Shown here in pieces: positions 25,446-34,153 of a stretch of DNA of 64,000 nt. The notes under the pieces are model-generated. The model saw only the letters and a list, made by a program, of their open reading frames with translations. It did no database searches and was not told the origin of the DNA. The position numbers and the translations under genes were made by a program. Source of the stretch: JALZVT01 sp039029135 (lineage in GTDB: Bacteria; Pseudomonadota; Gammaproteobacteria; Pseudomonadales; Azotimanducaceae); assembly GCA_039029135.1 (NCBI GenBank), contig JBCCGT010000002.1:1-64000 (forward strand), in the 5' to 3' direction. How positions within the stretch are numbered: position 1 is the first letter of the stretch; the number at the start of each line of letters is the position of its first letter.

Positions 25446-26567
25446 TTACAGCCGACCGAAGCGCTTCAAGTGGAAATCGACGTTGCCGAACATCGTGTCG
25501 ATGATGGTCAACCGCTTGAAATAGTGGCCGATGTTCAGCTCGTCCGTCATGCCCATGCCGCCGTGCAACTGCACCGCCTGCTGGCCGACGAAGCGACCCG
25601 ACTTGCCGATCTGCACCTTGAACGCCGACACGGACTTTTGTGCGGCCTCGTTATAGCCCTCATCCATGCGCATGGCCGCCATGTACATCAGCGACTTCGA
25701 CTGCTCGTACTCCATGAACATATCGACCATGCGGTGCTGCAGCACCTGAAACTTGCCGATCGGCTGGCCGAACTGTTCGCGGGTCTTGCAGTATTCGACC
25801 GTGTCTTTGTACAGCACTTCCATACAGCCGACGGCCTCGGCGCCGATGGCGAGCGTCGCCTCGTCGATCACCTGCTGCAGGGTCGCGAGACCCTCGCCGG
25901 CCGTACCCAACAGGGACGCCGGCGTGTTCTCGAAGGTCATCTCGCTCGCTCGCAGCGCATCCACCGTCGGGTAGTCGCGCTGACTGATGCCGCTGGCCGC
26001 TTTGTCGACAATGAACAGCGAAACACCGTCCGCGTCGCGCTGATCGCCACCCGTGCGCGCAGACACCACCATGAAATCGGCGGCCGGCCCGTTCAGCACC
26101 ACCGCTTTGTGGCCGCTGAGGGTGTAGTCGCTGCCTGAGCCCGTTGCCGTCGTCGCGACGTCGGCCAGATTGAAGCGGGACTGCGGCTCGGCGTAGGCGA
26201 GCGCGCCCTGCAGCGAGCCGTCGACGATGCCGGCCAGGTACTTTGCTTTCTGCTCGGCAGAGCCCGCGACCTTCAGCGCGCCGCCCGCCATGATGACGGT
26301 CGGCACAAACGGCTCGACGACCAAACCTTTACCGAACTGTTCGGTCATCAGCATCGTGTCGACAGCGCCGCCACCGAAGCCGCCGTCGGCCTCTGAGAAG
26401 GGCATGGCCAGCCAGCCAAGTTCCGCGTACTGGGACCAGTTAGCCGTCGAAAAGCCGCTGTCCTGCGCTGCAAACTTTTGCCGATCATCGAACCCATAGT
26501 TATCGATGATGAATTTGCTAACGCTTTCCTGAAGCAGGTTCTGCTCGTCGCTGAAGGAAAAATCCAC
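25446..26567 (-). CDS. Acyl-CoA dehydrogenase
   Basis: The 373-residue protein starts at GTG 26567 ('DFSFSDEQNLLQESVSKFI', the normal family opening) with GAGAGA upstream. It shows the FAD/substrate core ('ALAYAEPQSRFNLADVATTA', 'LSGHKAVVLNGPAADFMVVSART') and the C-terminal helices 'CKTREQFGQPIGKFQVLQHRMVDMF' and 'QLHGGMGMTDELNIGHYFKRL'. It oxidises an acyl-CoA at the alpha-beta bond, passing electrons to ETF. The partner dehydrogenase gene lies 34 bases upstream, suggesting a heteromeric enzyme. A decayed copy of its 3' end follows directly downstream. Confidence 0.88.
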   Translation of the reverse strand: MDFSFSDEQNLLQESVSKFIIDNYGFDDRQKFAAQDSGFSTANWSQYAELGWLAMPFSEADGGFGGGAVDTMLMTEQFGKGLVVEPFVPTVIMAGGALKVAGSAEQKAKYLAGIVDGSLQGALAYAEPQSRFNLADVATTATGSGSDYTLSGHKAVVLNGPAADFMVVSARTGGDQRDADGVSLFIVDKAASGISQRDYPTVDALRASEMTFENTPASLLGTAGEGLATLQQVIDEATLAIGAEAVGCMEVLYKDTVEYCKTREQFGQPIGKFQVLQHRMVDMFMEYEQSKSLMYMAAMRMDEGYNEAAQKSVSAFKVQIGKSGRFVGQQAVQLHGGMGMTDELNIGHYFKRLTIIDTMFGNVDFHLKRFGRL

Positions 26568-26601
26568 TCGGCCGTCTCTCTCTGTTTTGTTCTGTTTGGT
26601 T

Positions 26602-27777
26602 CTAGTCCGCGGGATCGAAATCGCTCGGGTCCGGGTCCTCCGGCAGCGCCAGCGCTTCGTGCGCCAACGTGTCGCGCCAACGCTCGGCGGCCGGCAATAC
26701 CGTCCCCATGCCGGCGTACTCTGCCCGACTGGATAGCATACCGCGCATGGCCAGATGGGCATACTCCGCCGCGAGCGGCGTCTCGTTCTGTCCCGCAGCG
26801 GGCTGCAGCGGGCCGGGGATCGCGGCGTAGCCGCTGGCATCGATGTAGAGGGCACCGGCCTCGCTCTCCAGGGCCTGCGCGCGCAGCGCAAGCATTGCAT
26901 CGGGCACCTCCTCGGGCGCCGCAAGGGCGCGCGCCTCGAGCCCGGCCAGCGCCGTCAGGTCGATCTCCAGGGCCGCCAGGCGGGCCGCGTAGCCCGAATC
27001 CTGGTCCATGGTGGATCCCGCGCCGTCCGCTGCCCGCGCCAGGGCCTCTCGGGCTCGGTCAACGGCGAGCGAGCAGAGCGCGCCGCGCGGCGGCACGGGT
27101 GCCGCCAGTCGCAGCTGCGACAACAGCTCGCGGGCATCGCCCGGCGGACCAAGCCGCGCCCGCGCGGGGACAGCGACCGTCGCAAACCGGAGCTTGTACA
27201 CCTCGCTGCCATCGAGCAGCCGAACCGACTCTCTGGTAATGCCGTGGGTGTTCATCGCCACCATAAACAGCGATTCGCCGTCCCGCTCCGCCGCGAGGAC
27301 CAGCGCCATGTCGGCGTCCGCGGCATCCCTTACCCAGTGCGCCTCGCCGCTCAGCTCGACGCCGCCCAGCGCTGACTGCGCGACCATCGCTCCGTCGGCG
27401 GCGGACGGCAGCGCAGGGTCCAGCGCGGCGCACCAGCGCACGCGCAGCGTTCGAATCGCCGCCAGGTGGGCGCGCTGCTGCGCGTCGCTACCGTGGGCGA
27501 GCAGTAGCGGTCCGACCAACTCCGGCCCCGCCGGAGCCGGGCGCGGCGCGCTCGCGAGGGTCAGCGCGCGCTCAAACAGGTAGCGCTGCCGCCGCGACCA
27601 GCCGGGTCCGCCGGCGCTGGCGGGCCAGCCCGGCACGCTCCAGCCCCGCTCGACCAGGGCCGCCAGGAAGGTATCGCGACGTATCGGCGTCGACCCCGGG
27701 CCAACGCGGAACTCGGCGATCAGGGCATCGATGTCGGCAACAAAGGCCGCATCGGCGGGGCTCAGGCTGAGGCGCAT
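26602..27777 (-). CDS. Divergent acyl-CoA dehydrogenase-like subunit
   Basis: The 391-residue protein keeps acyl-CoA dehydrogenase features ('VERGWSVPGWPASAGGPGWSRRQRYLFE', a mid-domain 'GVELSGEAHWVRDAADADMALVLA', the C-terminal 'AAEYAHLAMRGMLSSRAEYAGM') but is Ala/Arg-rich and poorly conserved in the last third. It lies directly upstream of a more typical dehydrogenase. Such pairs in steroid and side-chain catabolism (FadE/ChsE type) form alpha2beta2 enzymes with one active site per heterodimer; this is a likely model here but is inferred. Confidence 0.75.
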   Translation of the reverse strand: MRLSLSPADAAFVADIDALIAEFRVGPGSTPIRRDTFLAALVERGWSVPGWPASAGGPGWSRRQRYLFERALTLASAPRPAPAGPELVGPLLLAHGSDAQQRAHLAAIRTLRVRWCAALDPALPSAADGAMVAQSALGGVELSGEAHWVRDAADADMALVLAAERDGESLFMVAMNTHGITRESVRLLDGSEVYKLRFATVAVPARARLGPPGDARELLSQLRLAAPVPPRGALCSLAVDRAREALARAADGAGSTMDQDSGYAARLAALEIDLTALAGLEARALAAPEEVPDAMLALRAQALESEAGALYIDASGYAAIPGPLQPAAGQNETPLAAEYAHLAMRGMLSSRAEYAGMGTVLPAAERWRDTLAHEALALPEDPDPSDFDPAD

Positions 27778-27845
27778 TGCTTGCGTGTCTGCTCCGTTGG
27801 TTCCGCCAGATCCGCCAGAATCGGGCCTGCCAGGAAAGTGACGAT

Positions 27846-27889
27846 AATCCGGCGGCGGCCGTCTACTAATCCGGCGGCAGCCGCCTACT
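27846..27889. repeat. Tandem 22-base repeat with internal palindromes
   Basis: Two abutting 22-base copies (27846-27867 and 27868-27889) of the form AATCCGGCGGC-n-GCCGyCTACT differ at two positions. The second contains a perfect 13-base palindrome, GGCGGCAGCCGCC. They lie between the divergent dehydrogenase and DUF349 genes. This looks like a double operator or a short hairpin-forming repeat. Confidence 0.6.
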
Positions 27890-27931
27890 CGACCGTGAAT
27901 CGCGCCGCTCTTAAGTTAGCGGCGATCGCCT

Positions 27932-30664
27932 ATGGGCACAGGCTGGACAAACCGGCTAGTACAGGCAACATGGCGAGCACCGAAAGCCGCCTGCGATCGC
28001 CGCGTGTTTCGACGACTTTTCAAGCGTAACTCAGCCAAACCCGCCAACCAGCGCGCAACGGAAAATCGCCCGCCTGCCGCCGAGCCGGCGGCAACGATAC
28101 CCGAGTCCGCGACGGCGGATGAGCTGTTCGCCCTGGCGCGAACGGCGAGCTCCGACAAGCAGCGAGCGGCGGCGCTGGAGCGCCTCGACGACGCGGCGAG
28201 GGTGCGCGATCTAGCCGCCGAGCCCGACCTGCGCGTCCTCGCAATCGATCGACTGGCTGCGCTCGACGGCGTCGAGTCGGCCGCCGCCCTGGTGCGGGAG
28301 GCACCAGACCGCGAGGCCGTGTGCCTGGGCTCCAAATCCCAGCCGCTGAAGCAGGCGCTAGTCGAGCACATACGCGCAGAGGCGGAGCTGCAGGCGCTAG
28401 AGAAGTCGAGCCGCACGCGCGACAAGACGGTCAATCGCCAGGTCCGCAACCGCCTGGACGAGCTGCGCGGCGCGCGCAGCGCGGCCCTCGCGGCCACGGT
28501 CGAGGCCAACGAGCTCGCGGCCAGCGTCGCCCGACTCGATCCAGAAGATGCGCACCTGGGCGAACGCTACGCGGCGCTGGCCGGTCGTTTCGATGGCCTG
28601 CATAAAGACTGGGAGGCGGCCGGCGAACGACTCGCCGCATTCGCGGAGTCGCCACCCGACATCGCATCTCTGCCCGCACAGCCCCAACCGGCGACGCCGG
28701 AACCGACGGCCGACGAAGGCCCGGACTTCGCGGGACTGCGCAGCGAGTTCGATGCCATCGCCGAGCAGCTCGGCGCCGGCACCCCGAGCAGCGTGATCGG
28801 CGCTGACTTTCAAGCGCTCGGCGAACGCTGGCGCGCGTCGCTGGCGACCGGCGTCCCGGAGGCCGCGGCGATCGAGGCGGTCGAACGCTGCCATCGGCTG
28901 TTCGAGTCCGCCGCCACCGCCGAGAGTCAGCTCGAAAGCATCTCCGCGCAGGTGACCACCCTGCTGTCCGCCCCTCCGCCCGCCGAGGTGTTGGCGGATC
29001 CGGCAAACGCCGATCCGGCGCTGCTGTGGCCCGCCGCGGACGCCGCGCGAGACGCCAGCCGCGAGGCCGATCGCCTGCTGCGCAAGGCGAAATGGCCCGC
29101 CGACATGCCCCGGCCCGAGACGCTGACGCTGCTCGAGGCTCGCCGCGAGCAGTACGACACCCTGGTTCGCGCTAGCACAGACCATCGCAAACAGCTCGAA
29201 GAGCGCTTCGAGACTGCGGTGACGGCGCTGGAACAGCACGTCCAAGACGGCGAAACGCGGCTCGCCAGCGAGCGACGCGCCGAGGCGCAGCGGCTGCAGG
29301 ACGCCCTGCCCGGCGGCGCGGCGAGCCGGACGCGCGGGCGCTTCGGCGCGCTGCGCGGCGCCCTCAACGAAATGCGCGATTGGCAGCAGTTCGCCACCGA
29401 CCCGAAGCGTGATGAGCTGTGCGAGGCCATGCGCGCCCTGGCCGACAACCCCCGCGAGCCGGGCGATCAGGCGGCCGAGGTGAAGCGTCTGCGCGAACAG
29501 TGGCACGCGCTAGGCCGCGGGCCGAAGGCGATCGAGGAACGCTTCAACGCCGCGGCCCAGCAGGCGTTCGAGCCGTGCCGGCAGCACTTCGCCGACCAGG
29601 CGGCGCTCCGGGCCCGCAATCTGGCTGCGCGCCAGGCCATCATCGAGCAGCTCGACGAATTCGTCCGTCAGCCCGACTGGGAAGTCACGGAGTCGAAGGC
29701 GCTGATGGCCATCCTGCAGTCCGCGCGCGAGGAATGGCGCGCCGCGTTTCCCATCGAGCGCCGCGAGGCCAAGGCGCTGGAGTCGCGTTTCGCTGCGCTG
29801 ACCGAACAGATCTATGCGCGCGTACAGACCGATCGCGCGTCCAGCCTCGAAAAGAAAGAAGCGTTGGTGGCTGCGGCCGAGGCGCTGTTGACCAGCGACG
29901 AGCCGCTGCCGGCGCGGCTGGACGCCGCGAAACGCCTGCAGGCGGACTGGAAGGCCGCAGGCCAGGGCCCGCGCGGACCAGAACAGAAGCTGTGGAAGCG
30001 TTTTCGCGCGGCCTGCGACACGCTGTTCAACACCCGCGACGCCGAACGCGAGGCCGAACGCAGCGAGCGCGCCGCCCTCAGCCAGCAGGCCGCCGCAAGG
30101 CTCGACGCATTCGCGGCGGCGCTTGAGGCCGGGCCGCCCGCCAACCGCACCGCGCTGAACGAGCTGCGTCGGGACCTGCGCGAGATTGGCGCCGCCGATC
30201 GAACCCTGGATGCGCGCCAAAAGACGCTGGAACGGGACTTTCTGAACGCGCTCGATGCCCAGCACCGCGAGGCGACGCTGGAGCGCATCCGCGCGCTTGC
30301 GGAACTGGATACGGCGGTGGCGGCCGCGGAGCTCACCGGCGCGCAGCCGCCGAGCGAACCCGGCCCGGAGTTCGCCGAGCGCACGCCCTGCGAGCCCGGC
30401 GCGCATCGCGACCTGGTGCTCGAGGTCGAGTGGCAAGCCGGCGTCGAATCTCCGGAGCGAGACGCGGGCCGCAGGCTTGAATTGCAGGTCGCCTGGCTCA
30501 ACGCCGGCATGAAGGGCGAATCGCAGCCCAGCGCAGACGCGCAGACGCTGGCGGCGCGTTGGTGTGGCATGCAGGCGCTCGCCGGTGAAGACGACCTGAG
30601 CGATCTGCGGCGACGCTTCTTCGCCGCCTGCGAACAGCTCGCGCAGCGCGCCGAGTCGGACTAG
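27932..30664 (+). CDS. DUF349 domain-containing protein
   Basis: The 910-residue, strongly charged, Ala/Arg/Glu-rich helical protein contains several DUF349 modules: repeated 'W-K/R-A-A/L-G-rG/P-k..E..lw.rFraA' units such as 'LREQWHALGRGPKAIEERFNAAAQQAF' and 'LQADWKAAGQGPRGPEQKLWKRFRAACD'. An N-terminal HEAT-like part precedes them. DUF349 proteins are widespread in gammaproteobacteria and of unknown function. The start at 27932 is ATG without a clear ribosome site; GTG at 28004 ('FRRLFKRNSAKP') resembles homologue N-termini and may be the true start. Confidence 0.8.
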   Translation: MGTGWTNRLVQATWRAPKAACDRRVFRRLFKRNSAKPANQRATENRPPAAEPAATIPESATADELFALARTASSDKQRAAALERLDDAARVRDLAAEPDLRVLAIDRLAALDGVESAAALVREAPDREAVCLGSKSQPLKQALVEHIRAEAELQALEKSSRTRDKTVNRQVRNRLDELRGARSAALAATVEANELAASVARLDPEDAHLGERYAALAGRFDGLHKDWEAAGERLAAFAESPPDIASLPAQPQPATPEPTADEGPDFAGLRSEFDAIAEQLGAGTPSSVIGADFQALGERWRASLATGVPEAAAIEAVERCHRLFESAATAESQLESISAQVTTLLSAPPPAEVLADPANADPALLWPAADAARDASREADRLLRKAKWPADMPRPETLTLLEARREQYDTLVRASTDHRKQLEERFETAVTALEQHVQDGETRLASERRAEAQRLQDALPGGAASRTRGRFGALRGALNEMRDWQQFATDPKRDELCEAMRALADNPREPGDQAAEVKRLREQWHALGRGPKAIEERFNAAAQQAFEPCRQHFADQAALRARNLAARQAIIEQLDEFVRQPDWEVTESKALMAILQSAREEWRAAFPIERREAKALESRFAALTEQIYARVQTDRASSLEKKEALVAAAEALLTSDEPLPARLDAAKRLQADWKAAGQGPRGPEQKLWKRFRAACDTLFNTRDAEREAERSERAALSQQAAARLDAFAAALEAGPPANRTALNELRRDLREIGAADRTLDARQKTLERDFLNALDAQHREATLERIRALAELDTAVAAAELTGAQPPSEPGPEFAERTPCEPGAHRDLVLEVEWQAGVESPERDAGRRLELQVAWLNAGMKGESQPSADAQTLAARWCGMQALAGEDDLSDLRRRFFAACEQLAQRAESD

Positions 30665-30756
30665 ACGCCGAGACGCAGGCCTTGTACCGCGAGGTCACCG
30701 GCGCTAGGAGTTCGGTGCCGCTCGCGAACGCAGACCCGCGTACTCGCCGTTGTCGT

Positions 30757-31182
30757 TCACCCGAAGACTGATGCGAGTCCGTTCAAGTCCCTCCCAAACA
30801 CGCGAGACGACATCGCCAGGGCTTCCAGTTGACAGGGTTGCTCCCCGACCGGCTCCAGATAGGCGAGCGGCACGTCGAGCGCATAGGCGAACGCAGCCTC
30901 CATGAGCGAGTTGGGTCCGATGTACCCCGCGATGCCGTGCTTTTCGTAATTGGCGAGCAGAACCAGGTCGGACCGCCGAATCGTCTGCAGATATCCGCTG
31001 ACGTACGCCCGCTTGCGCGCCTGCTTTTGTTCGTCGTCGAGCGCATCCCAGTTGAGGGAGGCCTCTTCCCGCACCGGCGTGTGCACCCGATAGCCCGCCG
31101 CTTGCAGCTCGGCCGCCAGCGACTCCATTCGATCGATGAACGTCATCGAGCCGCAGATACAGATCGTCTTCGGGCTAGGCAT
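30757..31182 (-). CDS. Nucleoside 2-deoxyribosyltransferase-like protein
   Basis: The 141-residue single-domain protein opens with the Rossmann-like 'TICICGSMTFIDRMESLAAEL' and includes 'SDLVLLANYEKHGIAGYIGPNSLMEAAFAYALDVPLAYL'. That matches the fold and the Asn/Glu-bearing segment of nucleoside 2-deoxyribosyltransferases and related nucleotide N-glycosidases. It might cut or exchange nucleotide bases, but no substrate evidence exists. It lies 96 bases after the sensor kinase gene on the same strand and may be transcribed with it. Confidence 0.65.
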   Translation of the reverse strand: MPSPKTICICGSMTFIDRMESLAAELQAAGYRVHTPVREEASLNWDALDDEQKQARKRAYVSGYLQTIRRSDLVLLANYEKHGIAGYIGPNSLMEAAFAYALDVPLAYLEPVGEQPCQLEALAMSSRVFGRDLNGLASVFG

Positions 31183-31278
31183 GGCTCATTTTTTCACAAC
31201 AGGATCAGCAGACCATAGCGGGGCAATCGTGCTCAGGGTCCGTCGGCTCTCGAAGGAAGCTGGCGCGTGCGGCTGAGA

Positions 31279-32655
31279 CTAGGGCTGGGCGCGGCTCGGC
31301 AGTCGCCCGCCCGGCAGTTCCAGCGCGACGGCGGCGCCGCCGAGAGCGCTCGCCGCCAGGCGCAGCTCGCCGCCGTAGACGCCGACCAGGTCGGCCACCA
31401 TCGACAGCCCGATCCCCTGCCCCTGCAGCGCCGTGTCACCTCGCTCGCCGCGCGCGAGCACCTTTTGCTGCTGCGACGCAGGAATGCCGGGACCGTCGTC
31501 CTCGATCGAGATGGCGAGCCCCAGCTCGCCGGTGTTCTCGCACACCACCTGCACTCGGCTGTTGGTGTACTTAAAGGCGTTCTCCAAGAGGTTGCCAAGC
31601 ATCTCCAGCAGGTCGCGCTCGTCGCCCCGGAAGGCGATCTCGGGCGATCCGTTGATGCGCACATCAATACCGCGGTCGCGATAGGCCGTGGCCAGCGCCT
31701 TGCTGAGCCGCTCCACCACGGCGCGTACACCCACCAGGTGGCCGACGACCACGGGGCCGCTGGAGACCGCGCGCGCGAGCTGATGCGAGACGCTGGTCTC
31801 CATTCGCGCGAGCTGATCGCGCAGCAGGTCGCGATCGGGCTCGGCCTCGTCGGCGAGCGCGTTGCGGATCACCGCCAGCGGCGTCTTCAGGCTGTGGGCG
31901 AGATCGTCGAGTGCATTGCGGTAGCGCGCCCGGCTCGCGGTCTCGTTCTCAACAAAGCGATCCAGATTCTCGGCCAGGCCCGCGAGTTCCCGCGGATAGT
32001 CATCACCCAGCGTGCTGCGCTGGCCGGCCTCCATCTCGGCGACCTCTTCCGCCATCACGCGGACCGGTCGCAGGCCGACGCGCACCGCGATCAGCTGCAC
32101 CAGCATGAGCACGAAAGCCACGCCCGCCAGCCCGAGCCACAGATTGCGCCGGAACTCACCTATCTGCGCGTCGAATGGGGTCGTGTCGGCCGCGGCGGTG
32201 AAGACCAGTCCGACCTCGTCGCCGCGGTCCTCCCAAATGACCGAATAGCTGAGGTAGTAGCGGTTCGGCGCGAGCAGGTCGGATTCGAAGAATAGGAAGT
32301 CGCCGGGGGCGAGCTCGCCGGGTTCGGGGGCAAATTCGACGCCCGAGAGATCGGCTGAGGGAGAGCGCCAGATCAACTCGCCCATTTCGCTGCGCACCCG
32401 TGCATAGAGACCGGACTCGGGCCGCGACAGACTGCCCTCGGCCGCGTCAGCCGGGACGAAAAGGCCAGAGTCCGCCTCCTCCAGCGCCCCCATGACGGCG
32501 TAGACCACGAGCTCGAGCTGCTCGCGCGCACCCGCCTCAATGCTCGCGCGAAAGGAACGGTCGAGCACCCAGCCGGCCAGGCTGAGCGAGGCGCCCAGTA
32601 CCAGCAGGGTCAGCAGCAACAGGCGGGTCTGAAGCCCGAGGGAGCCTTTGAACAA
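31279..32655 (-). CDS. Sensor histidine kinase (PhoQ-like)
   Basis: The 458-residue protein has TM1 (~10-32), an acidic periplasmic sensor (~33-155), TM2 (~155-178), HAMP, and a HisKA domain with 'LDDLAHSLKTPLAVIRNAL' (phospho-His in the AHSLKTP box). The ATP domain has 'MLGNLLENAFKYT', 'IEDDGPGIP' and 'GQGIGLSMVADLVGVYGG'. An acidic periplasmic patch and its pairing with an OmpR-type regulator resemble PhoQ. The start is TTG at 32655. The gene is the third of a PepSY-regulator-kinase operon. The signal is unknown; divalent cations or envelope stress are plausible by analogy. Confidence 0.88.
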   Translation of the reverse strand: MFKGSLGLQTRLLLLTLLVLGASLSLAGWVLDRSFRASIEAGAREQLELVVYAVMGALEEADSGLFVPADAAEGSLSRPESGLYARVRSEMGELIWRSPSADLSGVEFAPEPGELAPGDFLFFESDLLAPNRYYLSYSVIWEDRGDEVGLVFTAAADTTPFDAQIGEFRRNLWLGLAGVAFVLMLVQLIAVRVGLRPVRVMAEEVAEMEAGQRSTLGDDYPRELAGLAENLDRFVENETASRARYRNALDDLAHSLKTPLAVIRNALADEAEPDRDLLRDQLARMETSVSHQLARAVSSGPVVVGHLVGVRAVVERLSKALATAYRDRGIDVRINGSPEIAFRGDERDLLEMLGNLLENAFKYTNSRVQVVCENTGELGLAISIEDDGPGIPASQQQKVLARGERGDTALQGQGIGLSMVADLVGVYGGELRLAASALGGAAVALELPGGRLPSRAQP

Positions 32656-32695
32656 GGGAGTCGCTTGCGCCGTGGCGAGGCCCTAGATTAACGCC

Positions 32696-33394
32696 CTAGG
32701 AACCGGACGCCGCTTCGGTGGCTGGCACCATGGCGAACCGGTAACCCTGGCCGCGCACCGTGCGAATGGGCTTGCGCGAGCCGTCGGGGTCGATCTTCTT
32801 GCGCAGGCGACCGATGAACACCTCGATCACGTTGCTGTCGCGATCGAAATCCTGCTCGTAGAGATGATCGGTCAGCTCGGTCTTGGACACGACGCGATCG
32901 CCGGACAGCATCAGATACTCGAGGACCTTGTACTCGAACGCGGTCAGCTCAACCAGCTCACCCGCCAGCCGCACCTCCTTGCGCGCGGTATCGAGCGACA
33001 GATCGCCCGAGCTCAGCACCGGCGAGGCAAACCCGGCGGCGCGCCGCATCAGCGCGTTCAGGCGCGCGGCGAGCTCCTCCATATGAAAAGGCTTGGTGAG
33101 ATAGTCGTCCGCGCCCGCCTCCAGGCCGCGAACCTTGTCCTGCCAATGACTGCGGGCGGTCAGGATGAGGACGGGAAAGGCGCGCTCTTCGCCACGCAGG
33201 CGTTCGATGACCTCGACCCCATCGACCCGCGGCAGACCGAGATCGATGATCGCCGCGTCGTATTCGTACTCGCGCCCGTAGTACAGCGCTTCCTCGCCGT
33301 CGACGGCTTCGTCGACGACATACCCCTGCTGTTTCAGAAACCCGGTGAGCTGATCACGCAGGGCCTGTTCGTCTTCGACTACCAGTAGGCGCAT
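32696..33394 (-). CDS. OmpR/PhoP-family response regulator
   Basis: The 232-residue protein has a receiver domain (residues 1-~115) with acidic pocket 'VEDE', phospho-acceptor Asp51 ('AAIIDLGLP'), Thr in 'ILTAR' and Lys in 'YLTKPF'. A winged-helix DNA-binding domain (~125-222) ends 'RKPIRTVRGQGYRF'. It acts with the adjacent kinase. The gene sits between the PepSY gene (70-base gap) and the kinase gene (40-base gap). Confidence 0.92.
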   Translation of the reverse strand: MRLLVVEDEQALRDQLTGFLKQQGYVVDEAVDGEEALYYGREYEYDAAIIDLGLPRVDGVEVIERLRGEERAFPVLILTARSHWQDKVRGLEAGADDYLTKPFHMEELAARLNALMRRAAGFASPVLSSGDLSLDTARKEVRLAGELVELTAFEYKVLEYLMLSGDRVVSKTELTDHLYEQDFDRDSNVIEVFIGRLRKKIDPDGSRKPIRTVRGQGYRFAMVPATEAASGS

Positions 33395-33464
33395 GGCTCG
33401 GATCCTCTATCGCTGGTGCTCTGTTGGTGTCGCCGCACTGCGCCGCGATCGTGGCGACGGGGTC

Positions 33465-33836
33465 TCAGCGCTGGTCCGTCGCAGAGATGACGCCGGGATT
33501 GGGGGCGCTGATCTTGCCGTCATGGACAAACAGGTTCTTCACTCGGCCACCCGCGACCAGTACGCGCACCCGGAACCCCGCCACCTCGCCCTGTCGGGCC
33601 GGCGTGACCGACAGCACTCGCCCGCCGTGTTCGCGCCGCACTAGCGATGCGGCGGCTGCCGCGTTGCCATTCACGCGCGGCCGGAACTGATTGGGATCGC
33701 GAGCCTCTGGCCGTAGGGCGCCCCGCAGCCAGTCGTCGGGGTCGGCGACCGCGACAGTCGCACCCAGACAGGCGCAGGCCAAGAGCACTGCCTGCGCCAC
33801 GCGGAACACCGGATTTGCTGATCGGATTAGGGACAT
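33465..33836 (-). CDS. Secreted PepSY-domain protein
   Basis: The 123-residue protein has an N-terminal signal peptide (residues ~1-32, ending 'GATVAVADPD') and one PepSY-like domain ('AAASLVRREHGGRVLSVTPARQGEVAGFRVRVLVAGGRVKNLFVHDGKI'). It is probably periplasmic. PepSY proteins often precede PhoP/PhoQ-type operons and may modulate peptidases or the sensor. A 9-base direct repeat (GATCGGATT on the plus strand, 33820-33828 and 33841-33849) brackets the ATG. Confidence 0.75.
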   Translation of the reverse strand: MSLIRSANPVFRVAQAVLLACACLGATVAVADPDDWLRGALRPEARDPNQFRPRVNGNAAAAASLVRREHGGRVLSVTPARQGEVAGFRVRVLVAGGRVKNLFVHDGKISAPNPGVISATDQR

Positions 33837-34153
33837 AAGCGATCGGATTGTAACTCAAGCTCACCTCGGGATGGCCGGCAGCGCGCTAGAGCGTGGCAGC
33901 GTTTTCGTTTCGCCTGCGACGCAGAGACCGATTCGGGCCACAGCGCAGCGAATAGATCCTCTCGCGATTGGCTGGGACGGCGGCGCCAGATGCCAAGCGA
34001 TGGCTACCGGCATAGGATACGTCCGCCGCATGAATCGGGTCTGAACGATTGGCGGGGCGCGGACTCAGATAGCAGACATGGCACCGACCGTGACGGCGCG
34101 AGACCGAGCCGCCCGGTAGATAAAAAGCAAAAGCACGACCGAGGGAGCGACCC
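33837..34153. other. Divergent intergenic region between PepSY and DoxX genes
   Basis: These 317 bases hold the promoters of both operons, but I see no convincing gene, RNA or strong stem. The ribosome site GAGGGAG just before 34154 serves doxX. A GATCGGATT direct repeat near 33841 belongs to the PepSY side. Confidence 0.4.

Noticed and set aside
26568..26924. N-terminal extension of the acyl-CoA dehydrogenase
   Set aside because: Arg/Cys/Pro-rich shadow of the neighbouring dehydrogenase gene; the GTG at 26567 starts the recognised fold.
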